The translations under genes were made by a program, and so were the position numbers. Shown here in pieces: positions 13,301-22,200 of a DNA stretch of 43,633 nucleotides (positions are counted from its first letter, which is position 1; each line of letters starts with the position of its first letter). The DNA lies in IMG/VR virus record IMGVR_UViG_3300020419_000028, positions 1-43,633 of that record; one strand, written 5' to 3'. The notes beneath the pieces were generated by a model. The model was not told the DNA's origin. It was given only the letters and a program-made list of their open reading frames with translations, and did not search any database. The DNA comes from a virus.

Positions 13301-14612
13301 TAATATCAAACCATTCCAAAATGGAAGAGACAAGAGATTCCCACTTTATTATCAGAACCAGTTAGTTAGTTTTGAAAAAGATCTTGATGATCCACAATCT
13401 AGACTTATAGAATTAGATTCTGTTCTACTAATATTTGTAAATGGTGTACTTCAAGAACCTGGCATAAACTATGAGTTTGAAGGTGGAACATCCATATCAT
13501 TTGACTCTGCACCAACAGATGAAGATGATGTGTTTATATTCTTCTACAGAGGAACAGTTGGTCAAGATAGTTTCATATTTGATGTTAATGAAACTGTCAA
13601 AGAAGGTGATGTAATAGAATTATTCAAGAGTGCAGAAATTGAAAGAAACAATGTTGCTAAAGATACAACTAACTTTGCACAAAGGGATGAAAGAGTAATT
13701 CAAAGAATTGCAACAGCATCTATTGTTGAGACACCATTCTATCAAGGTAGTGGTGTTAATAATAATGAATTTAAACCTCTAAGATGGACTAAACAAAAAC
13801 AAGACATTGAATATGGTGGTGGATTAATTTCTAAAGCAAGGGATCAATATGAAGCACAAATAACACCTATTTGTAATGTACTAGCATCTATTGCTTCTAC
13901 TGATACATTCTTGTTTACTAATCACACAGAACGCTTTAGAGATATTGATGGTAACTTAGCAGATTCGTTTAGTTTATTTGTACATGCCTCTAATGTAGGA
14001 TTTGGAACTACTGCACAGGCAGGTGTCAACTATGAAGTTTGGGGTGACATTGATCCATTAAATACTGATGTTAAAGGATATACTGGTTTAATTACTGGTA
14101 TTACAACATCAGCAGGTATTGGAACTGATCTTGGTCTTGTATTACAATTAGATACTAACAATCTAGTTAATGAATTTAATGCTTCTTATGTACAAGATTT
14201 AGAAGCAGGTTATCCAATTCAAGTTTATGGATCTGGATTACAACCTGTTGCGGGTGTGATTACCAGTATTGATAGTCATGATTCCGATATAGTCGGTGTC
14301 AGCACCTTTGATGTGGACAATATATACTATGTCTCTGCTATATCTTGGGATGGTAGTTCTAGAACTGGTGTTGCTACATGCAATATACACTCTGGAACTG
14401 ATGTAAGTGGACTTGTAGGTGTTGGTTCAACACTACATCCTGCAGCAAGGTTAACATGGGGAAGATTCTCTTCCGCATTGAGAAGTGTAGCATATCCTCT
14501 TAACATCTCTGTTAAAGGTTTGAATTATAATCCAGACCTAGACGAATGGCCAACCGCCAAGCGTATGAATATTGGGTTGCGTAATACTGGAGCACTCGAT
14601 AAAACCTTATAA
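1398..14612 (+). CDS. gp7: Giant gp7-position baseplate wedge protein, 4404 residues
   Basis: Position between genes 6 and 8 and the N-terminal region (about residues 1-320, with a KGTDESFKILFKALFG segment near 210) support a gp7-type baseplate wedge subunit. T4 gp7 is about 1030 residues, so this is over four times longer. The extra length is a chain of modules. One (residues 75-166) carries an EIITYTG...TRG...H-x-SGASI pattern. Many G-x-GY/G-x-x-Y segments follow, as do several 'HGL..GD' segments. A YHYH-like domain covers about 1225-1376. Four related repeats cover about 3389-3675, each with a TC or SC and, in three, a YPR..DP. Two AHTFVSA copies follow. Near residue 4015 there is an IFVNGVLQEPG..Y segment. 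There is no signal peptide or membrane segment. The last codon and stop overlap a late-promoter-like octamer. Role in the wedge is inferred; the modules may be exposed and bind fibres, receptors or glycans. Confidence 0.75.
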   Translation: MIETYSPLSSRVKTYQVVGDQTPEFAKAENPLLEEFLKQYYISQEHQGGSLDIGENIDKYIKIDNLTKEVVAGIASISSGIDSTTDTITVSPNTKGFPQEYGLLKIDNEIITYTGVTTNTFTGCTRGFSGITTYRTTNDPYNLTYTDTTPAKHDSGASIQNLSALFLQEFYTKLKAQYTPGLEGVTLSPELNVNNFIKEARNLYESKGTDESFKILFKALFGLEPKINDLEKYLIKPSFANYLRRESFAVRVIEGDPLKLIGQTLYQDNEIGNDLVNAASGPISDVVQIRDDYYRISVFIGFDDRDLIEGNFVIPGKTQSIGTIGIGATVITVDSTIGFGQTGTFQVGVTDDSFYQTLDYSEKTINQFIGVTTALKEIPSATELYAPTLVYGFEDNDLSKRVNMRLTGVISNFESLQNLYGLTEQSRIQVKNLGRYVKNPPTDKTYSQVFFNSWVYNTSARYEIEQFFGTTFRLKGRIDKASIKKNDTVEIVIRNTQTVVATGLNVNFVNTALNEVTLSGTITAASGISYDIRRIQEKATSTGVPIVGGQDQILADVTNAYILDAKYSPTNLKEGYVASNSIPSYDITTEKITATLTDPKIGNNDFEGYDVLTNRYTIFSFPSSVPFKTGEEISYVPRGDTTAIGGLTQASYFVEVLSQNNKIKLYQSRSFIPSGIAVGFVPTELPTGIHDFIRAEQARESIFPSGTLKRFILDQNLTDGTKPKTTSESTQTGTTGMLINGVEITNYKSDKYIYFGPVRSFDIVNAGRGYDVSFPPSVGFETSTSGINTAYGRVSVAGTVTGILVDPVEYEIKNVVSVDVHGGNGSGARAEAITELAYRSLTFNAKKFAIGGNIDVGSDRFILNKEHFYKTGDRVIYNANNNNPIALSTSTAVGLDTGLVEGQSYYVGVAATNIFQIYTNKSDAVAGVNTVSFGSTAGDSNVGIHQFNDYETKRRISRIAVIDSGSGYTNRKISVNPTGTIGGISTVRDFIEFPNHGFKDGEVIHYSSDDTAITGLSTTAQYQVLTIDDNSFRLCNSGLATTRLPDQTNYLNKLYTRFDSTGSGYQNFFYPAVTVDINVVTSDDANRTIEAFPIVRGSVVDTILYDEGRDYGSNIINFEKTPIVTTNYGELGQIGLTIVNGRISDAFVQAAGQNYDGPPDLEVIGVGTANGARLRAVMNGGSIDKVKVLAAGVGYALSTTTVTVLAPGNAATFASNIRRLTGNKFNTSQTTNGDYLGAVDGGLAIESVGYGETVRTVFNDDGTGHSPIIGWAYDGNPIYGPFGFSDRDNNQSGSRRMLSSYKLDQSRVKNRPNTSEFVAGYFTEDYYYDSSGDLDEHNGRFCKTPEYTQGIYAYFATVDNLIAPQFPYYIGHTYRGFPIEENIQVGSKIKQSNFNFENSELVRNTNPYNMFGSGVSYDYVVQPYKSINNVAFPERILSGSIDNIKIVQSGIGYTVGTPLNFDNSDTGGSNAYAIVNKINGQEVSKISTIFNKFEDIIFSWGGSDRVIGHRKPFHQLKSSDYVQVSGLSTSIIGLTGSHQISLVDYSTTLLDTGFVGVVTDIRVQSISPTVSVGATIGFSTQIFSAGIGTTVGVGSETAQILNIFPDDNVLRIRRSGAAATTGILGIGVSFFTDEIIIPLAVEYFESQPNRKIYFNPTESVGFGTTVSQTITRSYQYMGVTKDRSLLTKTIHLENHGLQTNDELTFSIPTSGSNISCATSSIYAGTFNLPSTVYAVKKTEDTIGIKTTKTSADLTFISGGSNVYDYLFEKVEPVKVTGTIEKIATTVETTVDHSLEDGDIIDLIVKPGLSTGIGTTTYTKLKVIDDYLITNPLEIAASGIRTDTNRIRANDHRLVTGERILYYGANLPDGIEQKEYYVVRVDDNTISLTNTFAETAGVPVLVNITSQGGSGQTINPINPQLRPFKNNDLVFDMSDPSLTGYQLKFYYDTNYFNEFVGSASSETFEVIGVSTFATVGIGSTIPTFDNVFHPTTILKYSDTSPELIFYNVFGTSGVATTKNTGVVNQGQVKYVDSGYAGKFNIVGVSNTEFKVNLRFPPESLQYTSANCDNLSYTTQSPTANGGISSITILNRGINYEKVPGISSVAGSGSNAILIVESVDINRLSEVTVPDDVFGYPSDNTLKPDAFIPRVLTIADYSTIVDVRVSFGGRAYITAPQLVIFDKGTGEVVDSGLITCDLSDSAVTSATISVPPSGLSENEFGVIPTRNSNGIAVLEAFADAGILTCKISTPILGYKKEPIAIGDSIFLEGITSYDGTGYNSADYKFTPFRVSDYNNATNPRQVTFDYTGFTTNPGIGVTAIYGFGNITKFGNLATFEVTKGFSTFVENEKFKRNTNPFADVRLDFVNVNTANIIVSGAEDLEVGDILVGKLSGSSARITGVEEFDGNFNIQASVKTTVGWRDNVGLINDTNQVLPDNDYYQNLSYAIESPKTYEDLITYVNDIVHPTGLKNFANTEIITDAALPGYKSVGETFTPAEDKGGLVLDFINEPLRVDAIYPADLARDFQAQGNISKFVELRSTRLADFILNKTNRVLKHDDISPQFVSNDSNDLSPYRIVATYPAPRKFQRFFTQTVHQAEDPAKNQYQLNEFISVTVGQDTFLLQKYEDKNYDQLGFTTSYVQFDTSYSSNATDLIIRPNEPFDTDYEVKTFQSNFSDTVGVGTTAFGHIRLESSVSTVGGANTLGVALTTNVIGVSTITTEAAVIQFVVSDLTTSQVDFFEYAAMHNGSDTYLTELAAFNSKQNLSGLSSPDFIGTFSSYIDGGLLKLDFLNGSQNTVEIKSKMIAVDPSVVGPTTDYRFKNTTFDPDGTERTARLEVTSQAKAGIATVCGIASIRDLSVKSTIHVAIGDTQSIHSIYLLTDPYNQQNFITEYPLASIGATMGIGTFGSTYRPDGHINLEFHPSVSGIVSVSAYNEILYKDEDPNGLLEGIGEISYGSVFENVAQTKYLGINNRDSRTFAIRNQGVPIYAQETNIADPNALDRTTGTFKQEHFFSTFEQLIYKPDSNLIGIGGTALVYQTGAGVTGYLPDLVFAIKDNEEEYRIALTKNDAIAGTAVTFLPDSGAGNKHRFSMAKRDSKSMITISGLVQKPITYTSVNYDLQVPVAGFVTAFVLSGIGSILSGDLIRIEDEYSIVRNVGVGTTSLGPAVGIGTWSLVEVERGAVGTAATPHAAGEPARIFRGSFQILDSNIHFTQAPLGGDLGLLNPGNLPYPRATFGGRTFLRQDYLKNQLFDDISNSFDGLETTYSLTSVGGAVTGIGTTGGNGVLFINNIFQAPFSENNTDANFKIIENAGIASVQFTGVSSEGFTTPIIDIGDVNENQLPRGGIVISAGSTPGRGYAPFVGAKVFPQLDSSGTITNIIGIPTSEGTGFQISTAQYDNVTGILSVTTATNHGLTIDDQIKLVGLYFTCPKDDVGTPTNFVYNPATGISTVTLNNHGLSNGDAISFRANSLTLSCTMGTGNKTYPRPTDPLAGNGQYLTVSNVTTNTFRVNVGAAGSNVYWNPSDADYDPNAGIMTVTIGTHDLYVGKGVVIPDNTFTFTCLQDGNTAQKTYPRATDPVSGASINVVAVGTATANISTAIYDPTAGILTATSAGHNLMVGNRIQIAGDSLTFTCSKDNNATYHPYPRLGDPIRDKWVAVASTTLNTFSINVGSSSGIYPHYDASDHSLYSVATGALIKQTGTIDLNVGTGGTGTSAHTFVSAATSSVQSLPQSAHTFVSAVTNAVQTLNYVGVTTNIFPDYDQSTDITNIVSPTIFNTFVGPSTIPHTYNGGGSPYAFKYLDDLTFGSGYNQLLGTVSIGVTNPVGSGATITATVGAGGSLIFSIDHAGTGYTSGTQLSAPDPNGSNLGIQGLYRLGLGNTTTAGVGASITVDIIGVSTNTGAGSTLFEVSKWEFSKPGYGFKIGDKFTLAGLSTDPTAGDDFLPFEITVSNIFNDDISAWQFGQLDYIDNIKPFQNGRDKRFPLYYQNQLVSFEKDLDDPQSRLIELDSVLLIFVNGVLQEPGINYEFEGGTSISFDSAPTDEDDVFIFFYRGTVGQDSFIFDVNETVKEGDVIELFKSAEIERNNVAKDTTNFAQRDERVIQRIATASIVETPFYQGSGVNNNEFKPLRWTKQKQDIEYGGGLISKARDQYEAQITPICNVLASIASTDTFLFTNHTERFRDIDGNLADSFSLFVHASNVGFGTTAQAGVNYEVWGDIDPLNTDVKGYTGLITGITTSAGIGTDLGLVLQLDTNNLVNEFNASYVQDLEAGYPIQVYGSGLQPVAGVITSIDSHDSDIVGVSTFDVDNIYYVSAISWDGSSRTGVATCNIHSGTDVSGLVGVGSTLHPAARLTWGRFSSALRSVAYPLNISVKGLNYNPDLDEWPTAKRMNIGLRNTGALDKTL
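5130..5525 (+). other. YHYH-like domain within the giant gp7
   Basis: Residues about 1245-1376 of the giant protein contain, in order, GWAYDGNPIYGPFGF (1270-1284), LDEHNGRF near 1333 and, 25 to 40 residues later, YAYF followed by FPYYIGHTYRG. I recognise this order from YHYH-family domains, whose name comes from a Tyr-His-Tyr-His motif before the FPY..G segment. Here that motif reads YAYF, so both histidines are replaced, although the DGxPIYG core is kept. The domain may be structural here, with no metal- or ligand-binding role. The family assignment is from memory of the motif pattern. Confidence 0.6.
11560..12420 (+). repeat. Four divergent tandem repeats in gp7 (60-85 residues each)
   Basis: Each unit begins with a pattern like YD/NP..GI.TVT....H.L..GD.I and reaches a short beta strand ending in FTC or LSC. 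Units two to four continue with YPR..DP and a strand such as TFRVNVG. The H-L-x-x-G-D part resembles segments elsewhere in the same protein (for example near nucleotides 4380, 6480 and 6770). The DNA copies have diverged well, so the array is old or under diversifying change. One conserved cysteine per unit is unusual in an otherwise Cys-poor virion protein. Confidence 0.7.
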
Positions 14613-14615
14613 ATA
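14608..14615 (+). promoter_or_regulatory. Late promoter, exact TATAAATA octamer upstream of gene 8
   Basis: The octamer TATAAATA, the consensus -10 element of T4 late promoters, ends 35 bases before the ATG of gene 8. It overlaps the last sense codon and the TAA of the giant gene upstream. A T-rich stretch follows at about 14631-14640. No -35 element is expected for this class. It lies in one of the few short gaps of the window, which makes a chance match less likely. Exact matches inside AT-rich coding sequence would be expected a few times in 43 kb. Confidence 0.65.
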
Positions 14616-14650
14616 TCAAAATAGTAAGACTCTTTTTATAGAATATTGCA

Positions 14651-16228
14651 ATGGCAGCAATTATAACCGATCAATTTAGGATTATCAACGCTAATAACTT
14701 CATGGATGATGTTACGAGTGGGGATAACTCTTACTATGCTTTTCTTGGATTAGCAAATCCTACAGTATCGGGATTCGGAAGAACAGATACTTGGAATAGT
14801 ACTACTGTTCAACCACCATCACCTGTCGATAGTATCAATTATAATAATCATGTGTATGATACTATGTTATTTGGAAGAAAGATATTTCCTGGCGATGTAA
14901 GAAGATTAATTAGAAAAGTAAATTGGACAAAAGGTACATCATATGACATGTACCGTCATGATTATAGCACAACTAACCGTTCTTTGGTTTCCAACTCTAG
15001 TAGATTATATTCATCAAGTTATTATGTTATGAACAAAGACTACAGAGTCTATGTTTGTATTAATAATGGATCTGCAGGTATAACTACAATTGCTAGTGCA
15101 TCATTAGATGAACCAGGTTTTACAGACCTAGAACCATCCTCTGCAGGTGTAAGTGGTGATGGTTACCTTTGGAAATATATGTTTACAGTTCCTCCTGCGG
15201 ACATTGTAAAATTTGATTCTACTGAATATGTTGCTGTTCCTAATGATTGGGAAACAACTACTAATGCAGATGTGAAAGTTGTTAGAGATAATGGAGATTC
15301 AACTGTCAACAATAACCAGATAAAGGTTGTATCTATAGATGATCCTGGTAGAGGATATAATTTTCTTTCTAGTCCTATAGAAGTTGATATACTAGGCGAT
15401 GGTACTGGAGGAAAAGTAAGAATCTTAACTAATACAACAGGTGAGATTATTCAAGCACAAGTAACGCAAGGAGGGCAAGGTTATAGTTATGGCCGTGTTG
15501 ATTTATCTTCTATTAATAGTACTGTTTCGACTAATGGTAGGTTCGCCAAACTAAGTCCCATAATACCACCAACTTTAGGGCATGGATTTAATGCTTATAA
15601 AGAATTGGGAACTGATAAGGTTTTGATATACACTAGATTTGATGCATCTTCTTATGATTTTGTACCTGATACAATATTTGGTCAGGTTGGATTAGTTAGA
15701 AATCCTCAAGCAGTTGGTGCTTCTGGAACTACCTTCCTACAAACATCAGAATTTTCTGCACTAAAATCTATTAAATTTACTGGAGACACTTCACAGTCTC
15801 TTGGTATTGGCACAGTTATAGAACAAAATATAACTGGTGTAGGAACTGCTAGAGGTTATGTTGCATCTTATGATCTTGATACTCAGGTAATTAAGTATTT
15901 CCAAGATAGAACATTATCATTTACAAATAAGTATGATCCGACTGATAGTGCAGATGTTGCTAATCAAACTCCAGTCTTAGAATTTACATCAACTGCAAAT
16001 GCTGTTACCAGTACCGCATTTAGTGTTAATGTAGATACAACCTTTAGTGGCATATCCACTGTAACCCCTGCAGGTAAGACTGTTGACTTAGGAGTTCAGT
16101 TTACAAATGGACTTGCCGATGCTGAGATAAATAAACGCAGTGGAGATTTAATTTATCTTGACAACAGACCCTCTATTACAAGAAATGAGCGTCAAAAAGA
16201 AGACATTAAAATCGTATTAGAGTTCTAA
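14651..16228 (+). CDS. gp8: Baseplate wedge protein gp8
   Basis: 525 residues against 334 for T4 gp8. The N-terminal 200 residues follow the gp8 pattern: an early F-R-I...NNF segment, a FGRTDTWN segment and PPSPVDS, as in T4 gp8. Further on come FGRKIFPGDVRRLI and a W-T-K-G-T-x-Y-D-M-Y strand. gp8 is a dimeric wedge protein linking gp7 to gp10 and gp6. The extra length comes largely from an inserted beta region around residues 225-300 with two G-R-GY / G-Q-GY units (DDPGRGYNF and TQGGQGYSYG). The same unit occurs in gp7 and gp14. A late promoter precedes the gene, and the next gene starts four bases after its stop. Confidence 0.85.
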   Translation: MAAIITDQFRIINANNFMDDVTSGDNSYYAFLGLANPTVSGFGRTDTWNSTTVQPPSPVDSINYNNHVYDTMLFGRKIFPGDVRRLIRKVNWTKGTSYDMYRHDYSTTNRSLVSNSSRLYSSSYYVMNKDYRVYVCINNGSAGITTIASASLDEPGFTDLEPSSAGVSGDGYLWKYMFTVPPADIVKFDSTEYVAVPNDWETTTNADVKVVRDNGDSTVNNNQIKVVSIDDPGRGYNFLSSPIEVDILGDGTGGKVRILTNTTGEIIQAQVTQGGQGYSYGRVDLSSINSTVSTNGRFAKLSPIIPPTLGHGFNAYKELGTDKVLIYTRFDASSYDFVPDTIFGQVGLVRNPQAVGASGTTFLQTSEFSALKSIKFTGDTSQSLGIGTVIEQNITGVGTARGYVASYDLDTQVIKYFQDRTLSFTNKYDPTDSADVANQTPVLEFTSTANAVTSTAFSVNVDTTFSGISTVTPAGKTVDLGVQFTNGLADAEINKRSGDLIYLDNRPSITRNERQKEDIKIVLEF

Positions 16229-16232
16229 AAAG

Positions 16233-19200
16233 ATGCCACAACAGACCAATCTAAACATAAGTCCTTATTACGACGACTTTGACAGAACCAAGAATTTTCA
16301 TAGAGTTCTTTTTAAACCAGGTTTTCCAGTACAGGCTCGTGAACTTACAACCATGCAGTCTATTCTGCAAAATCAGGTTGAACAGTTTGGTAGTCATATA
16401 TTTAAAGAAGGATCTGTTGTAGTACCTGGCGGTATTACTTTTGATCCAGAATATTTTGCAGTTCAATTAGATGGAACTCACTTAGGAACTGATGTTGAAG
16501 TATATTTGAGTGCACTTAAAGGTAAAAAAATAAAAGGTCAAACTTCTGGTGTAGTAGCAAAAGTAGTAAACTGTATAACCTCATCCATATCTACTAATAA
16601 CAATCCAACAATATTTGTAAAATATATTTCACCAGGTCCCAGTGGAGCTTTCGATCTCTTTAGTAATTCTGAATTACTTATACTACAAGATTCAGTAACT
16701 TATGGTAACACAACATTAAATATAGGATCTTCAATAGCATCAACTATTGCTGTAGATGCATCTTTAACAGGATCAGCAGCTAGTATAGCAAGTGGTGTTT
16801 ACTTTGTAAGAGGTACTTTTGTTAGAGTTAACGAACAAACACTTATATTAGATCAATATACAAATGATAGCACATATAGAGTAGGTTTGCAAGTTGTTGA
16901 ATCAGAGATTGCTGCAAAAGAAGATACCAGTTTATATGATAATGCGAAAGGATTTTCCAACTTTGCTGCACCAGGTGCTGATAGATTAAAAATAGAATTA
17001 ATTCTTAGCAAAAAACCAATAACTGATTTTGATGATACTGATTTTATAGAAGTTGTTAGAGTCAGAGAAGGAACTATTGAAAAGGAAAATAATAATAATT
17101 CTCAATACAATATAATTTTAGACTATCTTGCAAAAAGAACACATGATGAGTCTGGGGACTATGCACTAAAACCATTTATAGTTGATGTTCAAGAAAGTTT
17201 AAATGATCGTCAAGGAAGTGGTGGTGTTTATTTCGAGAACGAAACCACAAGAGAGGGAAGAGAACCAGAAGAAGAATTAACTGCTATAAAAATATCACCA
17301 GGTACTGCATATGTAAAAGGTTATGAATATTCCACACAGGGAGAAATTATTGATTGTCCTAAAGCAAGATTGTTGCAAGATGAATTTATCGAAGAATCTT
17401 TCACATTTAGATTAGGTAATAAACTAATAGTACAAGATGTCAAGGGTGCTCCTATACAAGGAGATAGTGTTAATTTACGAAGTGGTATTAGTAGTTCTAT
17501 TGTTGGAACTGCAAAGGTATATAATTTTGCATTGTCAGATTCAAAGTATAAGGATAAATCAACTGAGTTTGATTTACATTTATTTGATGTACAATTACGC
17601 AATGATCTCCAATTAAATGAATATGTTACATGGCCAAGATCAATTACTGTTGAAGGTGCTGAGAGTGGTGCTAGAGGTATTAGTGTTGCAGCAGGAACTG
17701 CCAGTAGTACAATAACAGTAGAGGGTGTGTCTGGTAGATTTTTAGACGGAGAACAACTTATATTTACTAATGATTATAACTTACAGAGATCAATACAAAA
17801 AGTAGTAAGATATGATATTAATGATGTAGAGAATATAGGAGATACTGGTAATACTTTCTACTCTAAGAAAAAATTATTCAATGTATTACCTCTAGGATTT
17901 GATAAGACTGATCTTGTACAAATTGCCACTAATGGAACTGTCACATGTCCTGGCAAAACATTTGAAATATTTAAACCCAATCAAATTATAACATATACCG
18001 TAGCTGGTGAAACTTTACCTCAACGAAATGTTGTTACTGAAGTTAATGCAGATGGTACTAACATGAAACTAGCTGCAACGACAGGAGTAGCAAATATATT
18101 TCTAGGAGGTTTACCATCTAGTACATATACAGGTGCGATATTCTTAGGTCAACAACAATTAACTTCTGAAAATAATTCTGGTTTATATCTTCCATTTCCT
18201 AAAAGCAATATCGGTGAAGTAGATCTTACTGAAGCAGAACTATTATTAAGTGATCAAGTCACTTCTGAATCCACAGATGCTAATGGAGTTTTAGTTGTAA
18301 ATACTAGTGCACTAAGTCTTAATGATGTTACTTTTGCAGCATTTGATCAAGAAAGATATAAGGTAACTTATAGTGATGGAACAATTGCAATAATAGACGA
18401 TTCTCAAGTTGTCATAACAAGTGACACATTAACAATCAATAACTTACAATTTAGTGAGACTAGTATAAAGGTTGATGTAACTGTTATCAAGAGTAATATA
18501 AGAAGTAAAGTAAAAGAATTTAAGAAAAGTCAGTCAGTTAATATAACAAGATCTTCTAATGCTGCAACTGGTAATGCTGTTAACATTGGTCTTAATGATG
18601 GATTAACAGAATCAGCATTATATGGTTTAAGAGTGCAAGATGCGGATATATCTTTAAATTGTCCTGATGTAGTAAATGTTGTTTGTGTTTACGAATCACT
18701 GGATGCAAATGCTCCAATATTTGATAAGTTGGCATTTACATCAACTGATCCTATTTTCCAAAATGCGATAGTAGGTGAAAATATAATAGGTGAAACATCT
18801 AATGCTGTTGCAAGAATAACAGAAGTTGATGTTGGTAATAGTAATATTAGTATCGTATATCAAACTGTTGATAAATTCAATCTTCTTGAAAATTTAACAT
18901 TTAGTGAATCTAACTCTACTGCAGTTCTACAAAATGTTATCAATGGTAAGTTTAAAAATATAACAAATGAATATGTTTTAGATAAAGGTCAAAAAGAACA
19001 GTATTATGGATATTCTTCTATAGTAAGACTTAATGATAACTATATTCCTACAAAACAAATTACAGTTATATTTGATAAGTATGATATACCATCTACAGAT
19101 ACTGGAGATGTATTTACTGTTGCTAGTTATGATCCAGAAAGATTTTCAAAAGATGTTCCCGATATAGGATTGTCTCAAACAAGAGCAACTGATACACTTG

Positions 19201-22200
19201 ATTTTAGACCTAGAGTTGATACATATGATCCTGCATCTCAAATATGGGGTCCATTCTCTCCCTTCCATAGAAGCAGTATTCTTTCCAGTGCAAGAAAAGT
19301 AACACCAAACGAATCTTCTAAATTTAAGTTTAAAAATTATCTTGCCAGAATAGACAAGTTAATACTTAAACCTGGTCAAGGCATGCAATTGGTTATAGGA
19401 GTAGATAAAGAAATTCCTAAAGCACCTGCTGATGATGTAGATGGTATGACAATAGCAACTATTGTATGGCCACCATATACATTTGATGTTGAAGATGTAC
19501 AAGTATATTTAATTGATAATCGTAGATACACAATGCGTGACATTGGTGTAATTGAAGATAGAGTACAGCATCTAGAAAATGTTACAACATTATCTTTCTT
19601 AGAACAAAAAATTGAGAATTTGCAAATTAAAGATGCTGATGGACTGGATAGATTCAAGAGTGGATTTTTTGCAGATTCATTTAAGAGTAGAGATTTAGTT
19701 GATCCTGCTTCACCTGTTGATGTTGATATTAAAAAAGGTCTTTTAATGCCATTAAAAGATTTTAATTCTATAGATGCAGCAGTAGTTCCATCTTCAGAAG
19801 TTCCTCCTGAGACATTAGATACTGAGACAGATTATGCTCTATTAGATGAGAATGCTGTAAAGACTGGTAGAATGGTTAGTCTTAAATATACTGAGACAAC
19901 AATGGTCGAACAGACCTTTGCTACTAGAGTAGAAAACTTAAACCCATTCTTAGTGCATGATTATACAGGTACACTAAAGTTAAATCCTACAAGTGACAAC
20001 TGGATTAATACTGTAAACACAGCAGGAGTAACAAAAAATAAAACTATCAGAAGACAAAATGTTGATACTAGAGTTAGTTTAACAGAAATTAATGGTGGAT
20101 TTGGTGAAGATGCATTAGCGTTGAGATCTGTAGATAGAGTTCAAAAAGTTGAAAGAGATGATATTACATCAGAAAATACTTTTATAGAAAGTGAAACATT
20201 TGATCCTTTCATAAGATCAAGAAATATAGAATATAAAGCAAGTGGATTAAGACCTAACTCTAGATATTATCAATTCTTTGATGAGATGTCTAATGTAGAT
20301 GTCGTTCCTAAAGTTATAGGTATTGATAATGTTGTCGGTGCTTTTACTGTTGGAGAAACAATTACTGCATTAGTCAATGGTGAAACATATCGTTTCAGAC
20401 TTTGTAGACCAGATCATAAGAAAGGACCTTTCGCTGCACCTACAAAAACATATGATGCTAACCCTTTAGATATAAACGAAACATTACCTACAGCATACTC
20501 ACAAGGTTCTACTGCAATTAATATTGATACTGCTTCACTTGCTCAAGCAGCACAAGGAGACTTCTTTGGTTATCTTCCTATAGGAACTGTCATAGCAGGA
20601 CAGACTAGTGGAGCACAGGCAACAATTAAAGATCTAACATTAAACTCAGACACATTTGGTGACCTTATTGCTGCTATGTGGATTAGAGATCCATATTCAA
20701 CACCAGAACCACTTGCAAAAATAAGATCAGGTGAAAGGGAAGTTAAAGTTACTACTGAAGAGAATAATGAAGAAGGTATTAGAGGTGGAACATCAGTATC
20801 AGATGCAACTGCTGTATTCTCTGCAAGAGGAACTACAAGAATTATACAAACTGATGTAAGTGTAACAACATTAGAAACTACAACAATACAAAGAGATGTA
20901 ACTATTACATTTACCAATAGAACTGCTCCACCACCTCCACCACCTCCTGCACCTGTTATCATAAGACAAACTACAGTTATAAACAGAGGTGTCCAACAAG
21001 AGGATAGAAACAATAGAAGAAGAAGAAGAAACCGTTGGAGAAGAAGAATAAGGAGAAGAGGGCGTAATAGAGGAAGAAGAGGAAGGAGAGGTGGAAGAGA
21101 TCCCTTGGCACAATCATTCAGAGTGGGTGAAGAAGGAGCATATGTAACATCAGTTGATGTATTCTTCGCTGATGTCTCCGATCCAACCGTGCCTTGGTGG
21201 GTAGAAATAAGGACAATGCAGATAGGATTACCAACAGAACAATTGGTATCTCCTGATGCTAGAGTTGACTTAACAGCAGATGAGGCATTCGTGTCTTCAG
21301 ATGCTTCAGTTGCAACTAACATCAAATTCCCAAGTCCAATATACTTAGAACCTGATACAGAATACTGTTTTGTTGTAGGATCACCTTTCAACACATATGA
21401 GGTGTTTACAGCAGAGATGGGTCAGACTGCTATTAATGCACAGGATTTACCTGCAGTTGCAGGAAATGTTTATAGTAATCAATTCTCAGTTGGTTCTATA
21501 TTCAAGTCACAGAACTCATCTACATGGACTCCATGTCAGTTTGAAGACATGTGTTTCAAACTTTATAGAGCAGAGTTTTCTACTGATGATGCTATCATAA
21601 CTCTCCAGAATCCTCCACTAAGAGGAAATAATGGATCGTTACCTGTATTAAATAATAATCCAATACATACACTTCCTAAGAAAGCAACTTTAGGTATTAC
21701 AACTACAACGACTGCAGGACTTATTGGAACTGTATTTACAGTTGGTAGAACAATTGGAGATGCTTCTGCAACTTATAGATCTGCTATAATTGAGTCTACT
21801 GGAGGACCTGTAGAAGGTATTGGAGCTGATGGAATACTTGGTATTAACTCATTTGGTTCTAATTATGGAACACCTAATGCTTTTGTAAATACTTATCCGA
21901 TAACAGGAAAAGGTGCAGGTTTAACACTTCATTCTGTGGTTGTTGGTACAGGTGCATCACCTATTACAGGTGTTGCTGTATCTGCAACTGGTTCTGGATA
22001 TCAAATAGGAGATGTAGTTGGAATTGTAACTGCTGATATGAGTGGTTCTGGTTCTGGTTGTAGACTTGGTATTGCTTCTCTTGGTGGATTAGATACCCTA
22101 TTCCTTACAAATATTCAAGCAGAAGAATTTACTGTAGGAAATAGTATAACATACAATCACAGTGCAGGAACTGTCGTTGATAGTGGTCTAGATGTAATAA

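Noticed and set aside
20570-21394. A 274-codon open frame on the minus strand opposite the proline/arginine region
   Set aside because: It reads the complement of repeated AGA/GGA and CCA/CCT codons, giving Leu- and Gly-runs. It has no ribosome binding site or recognisable domain, and the + strand frame is clearly coding.
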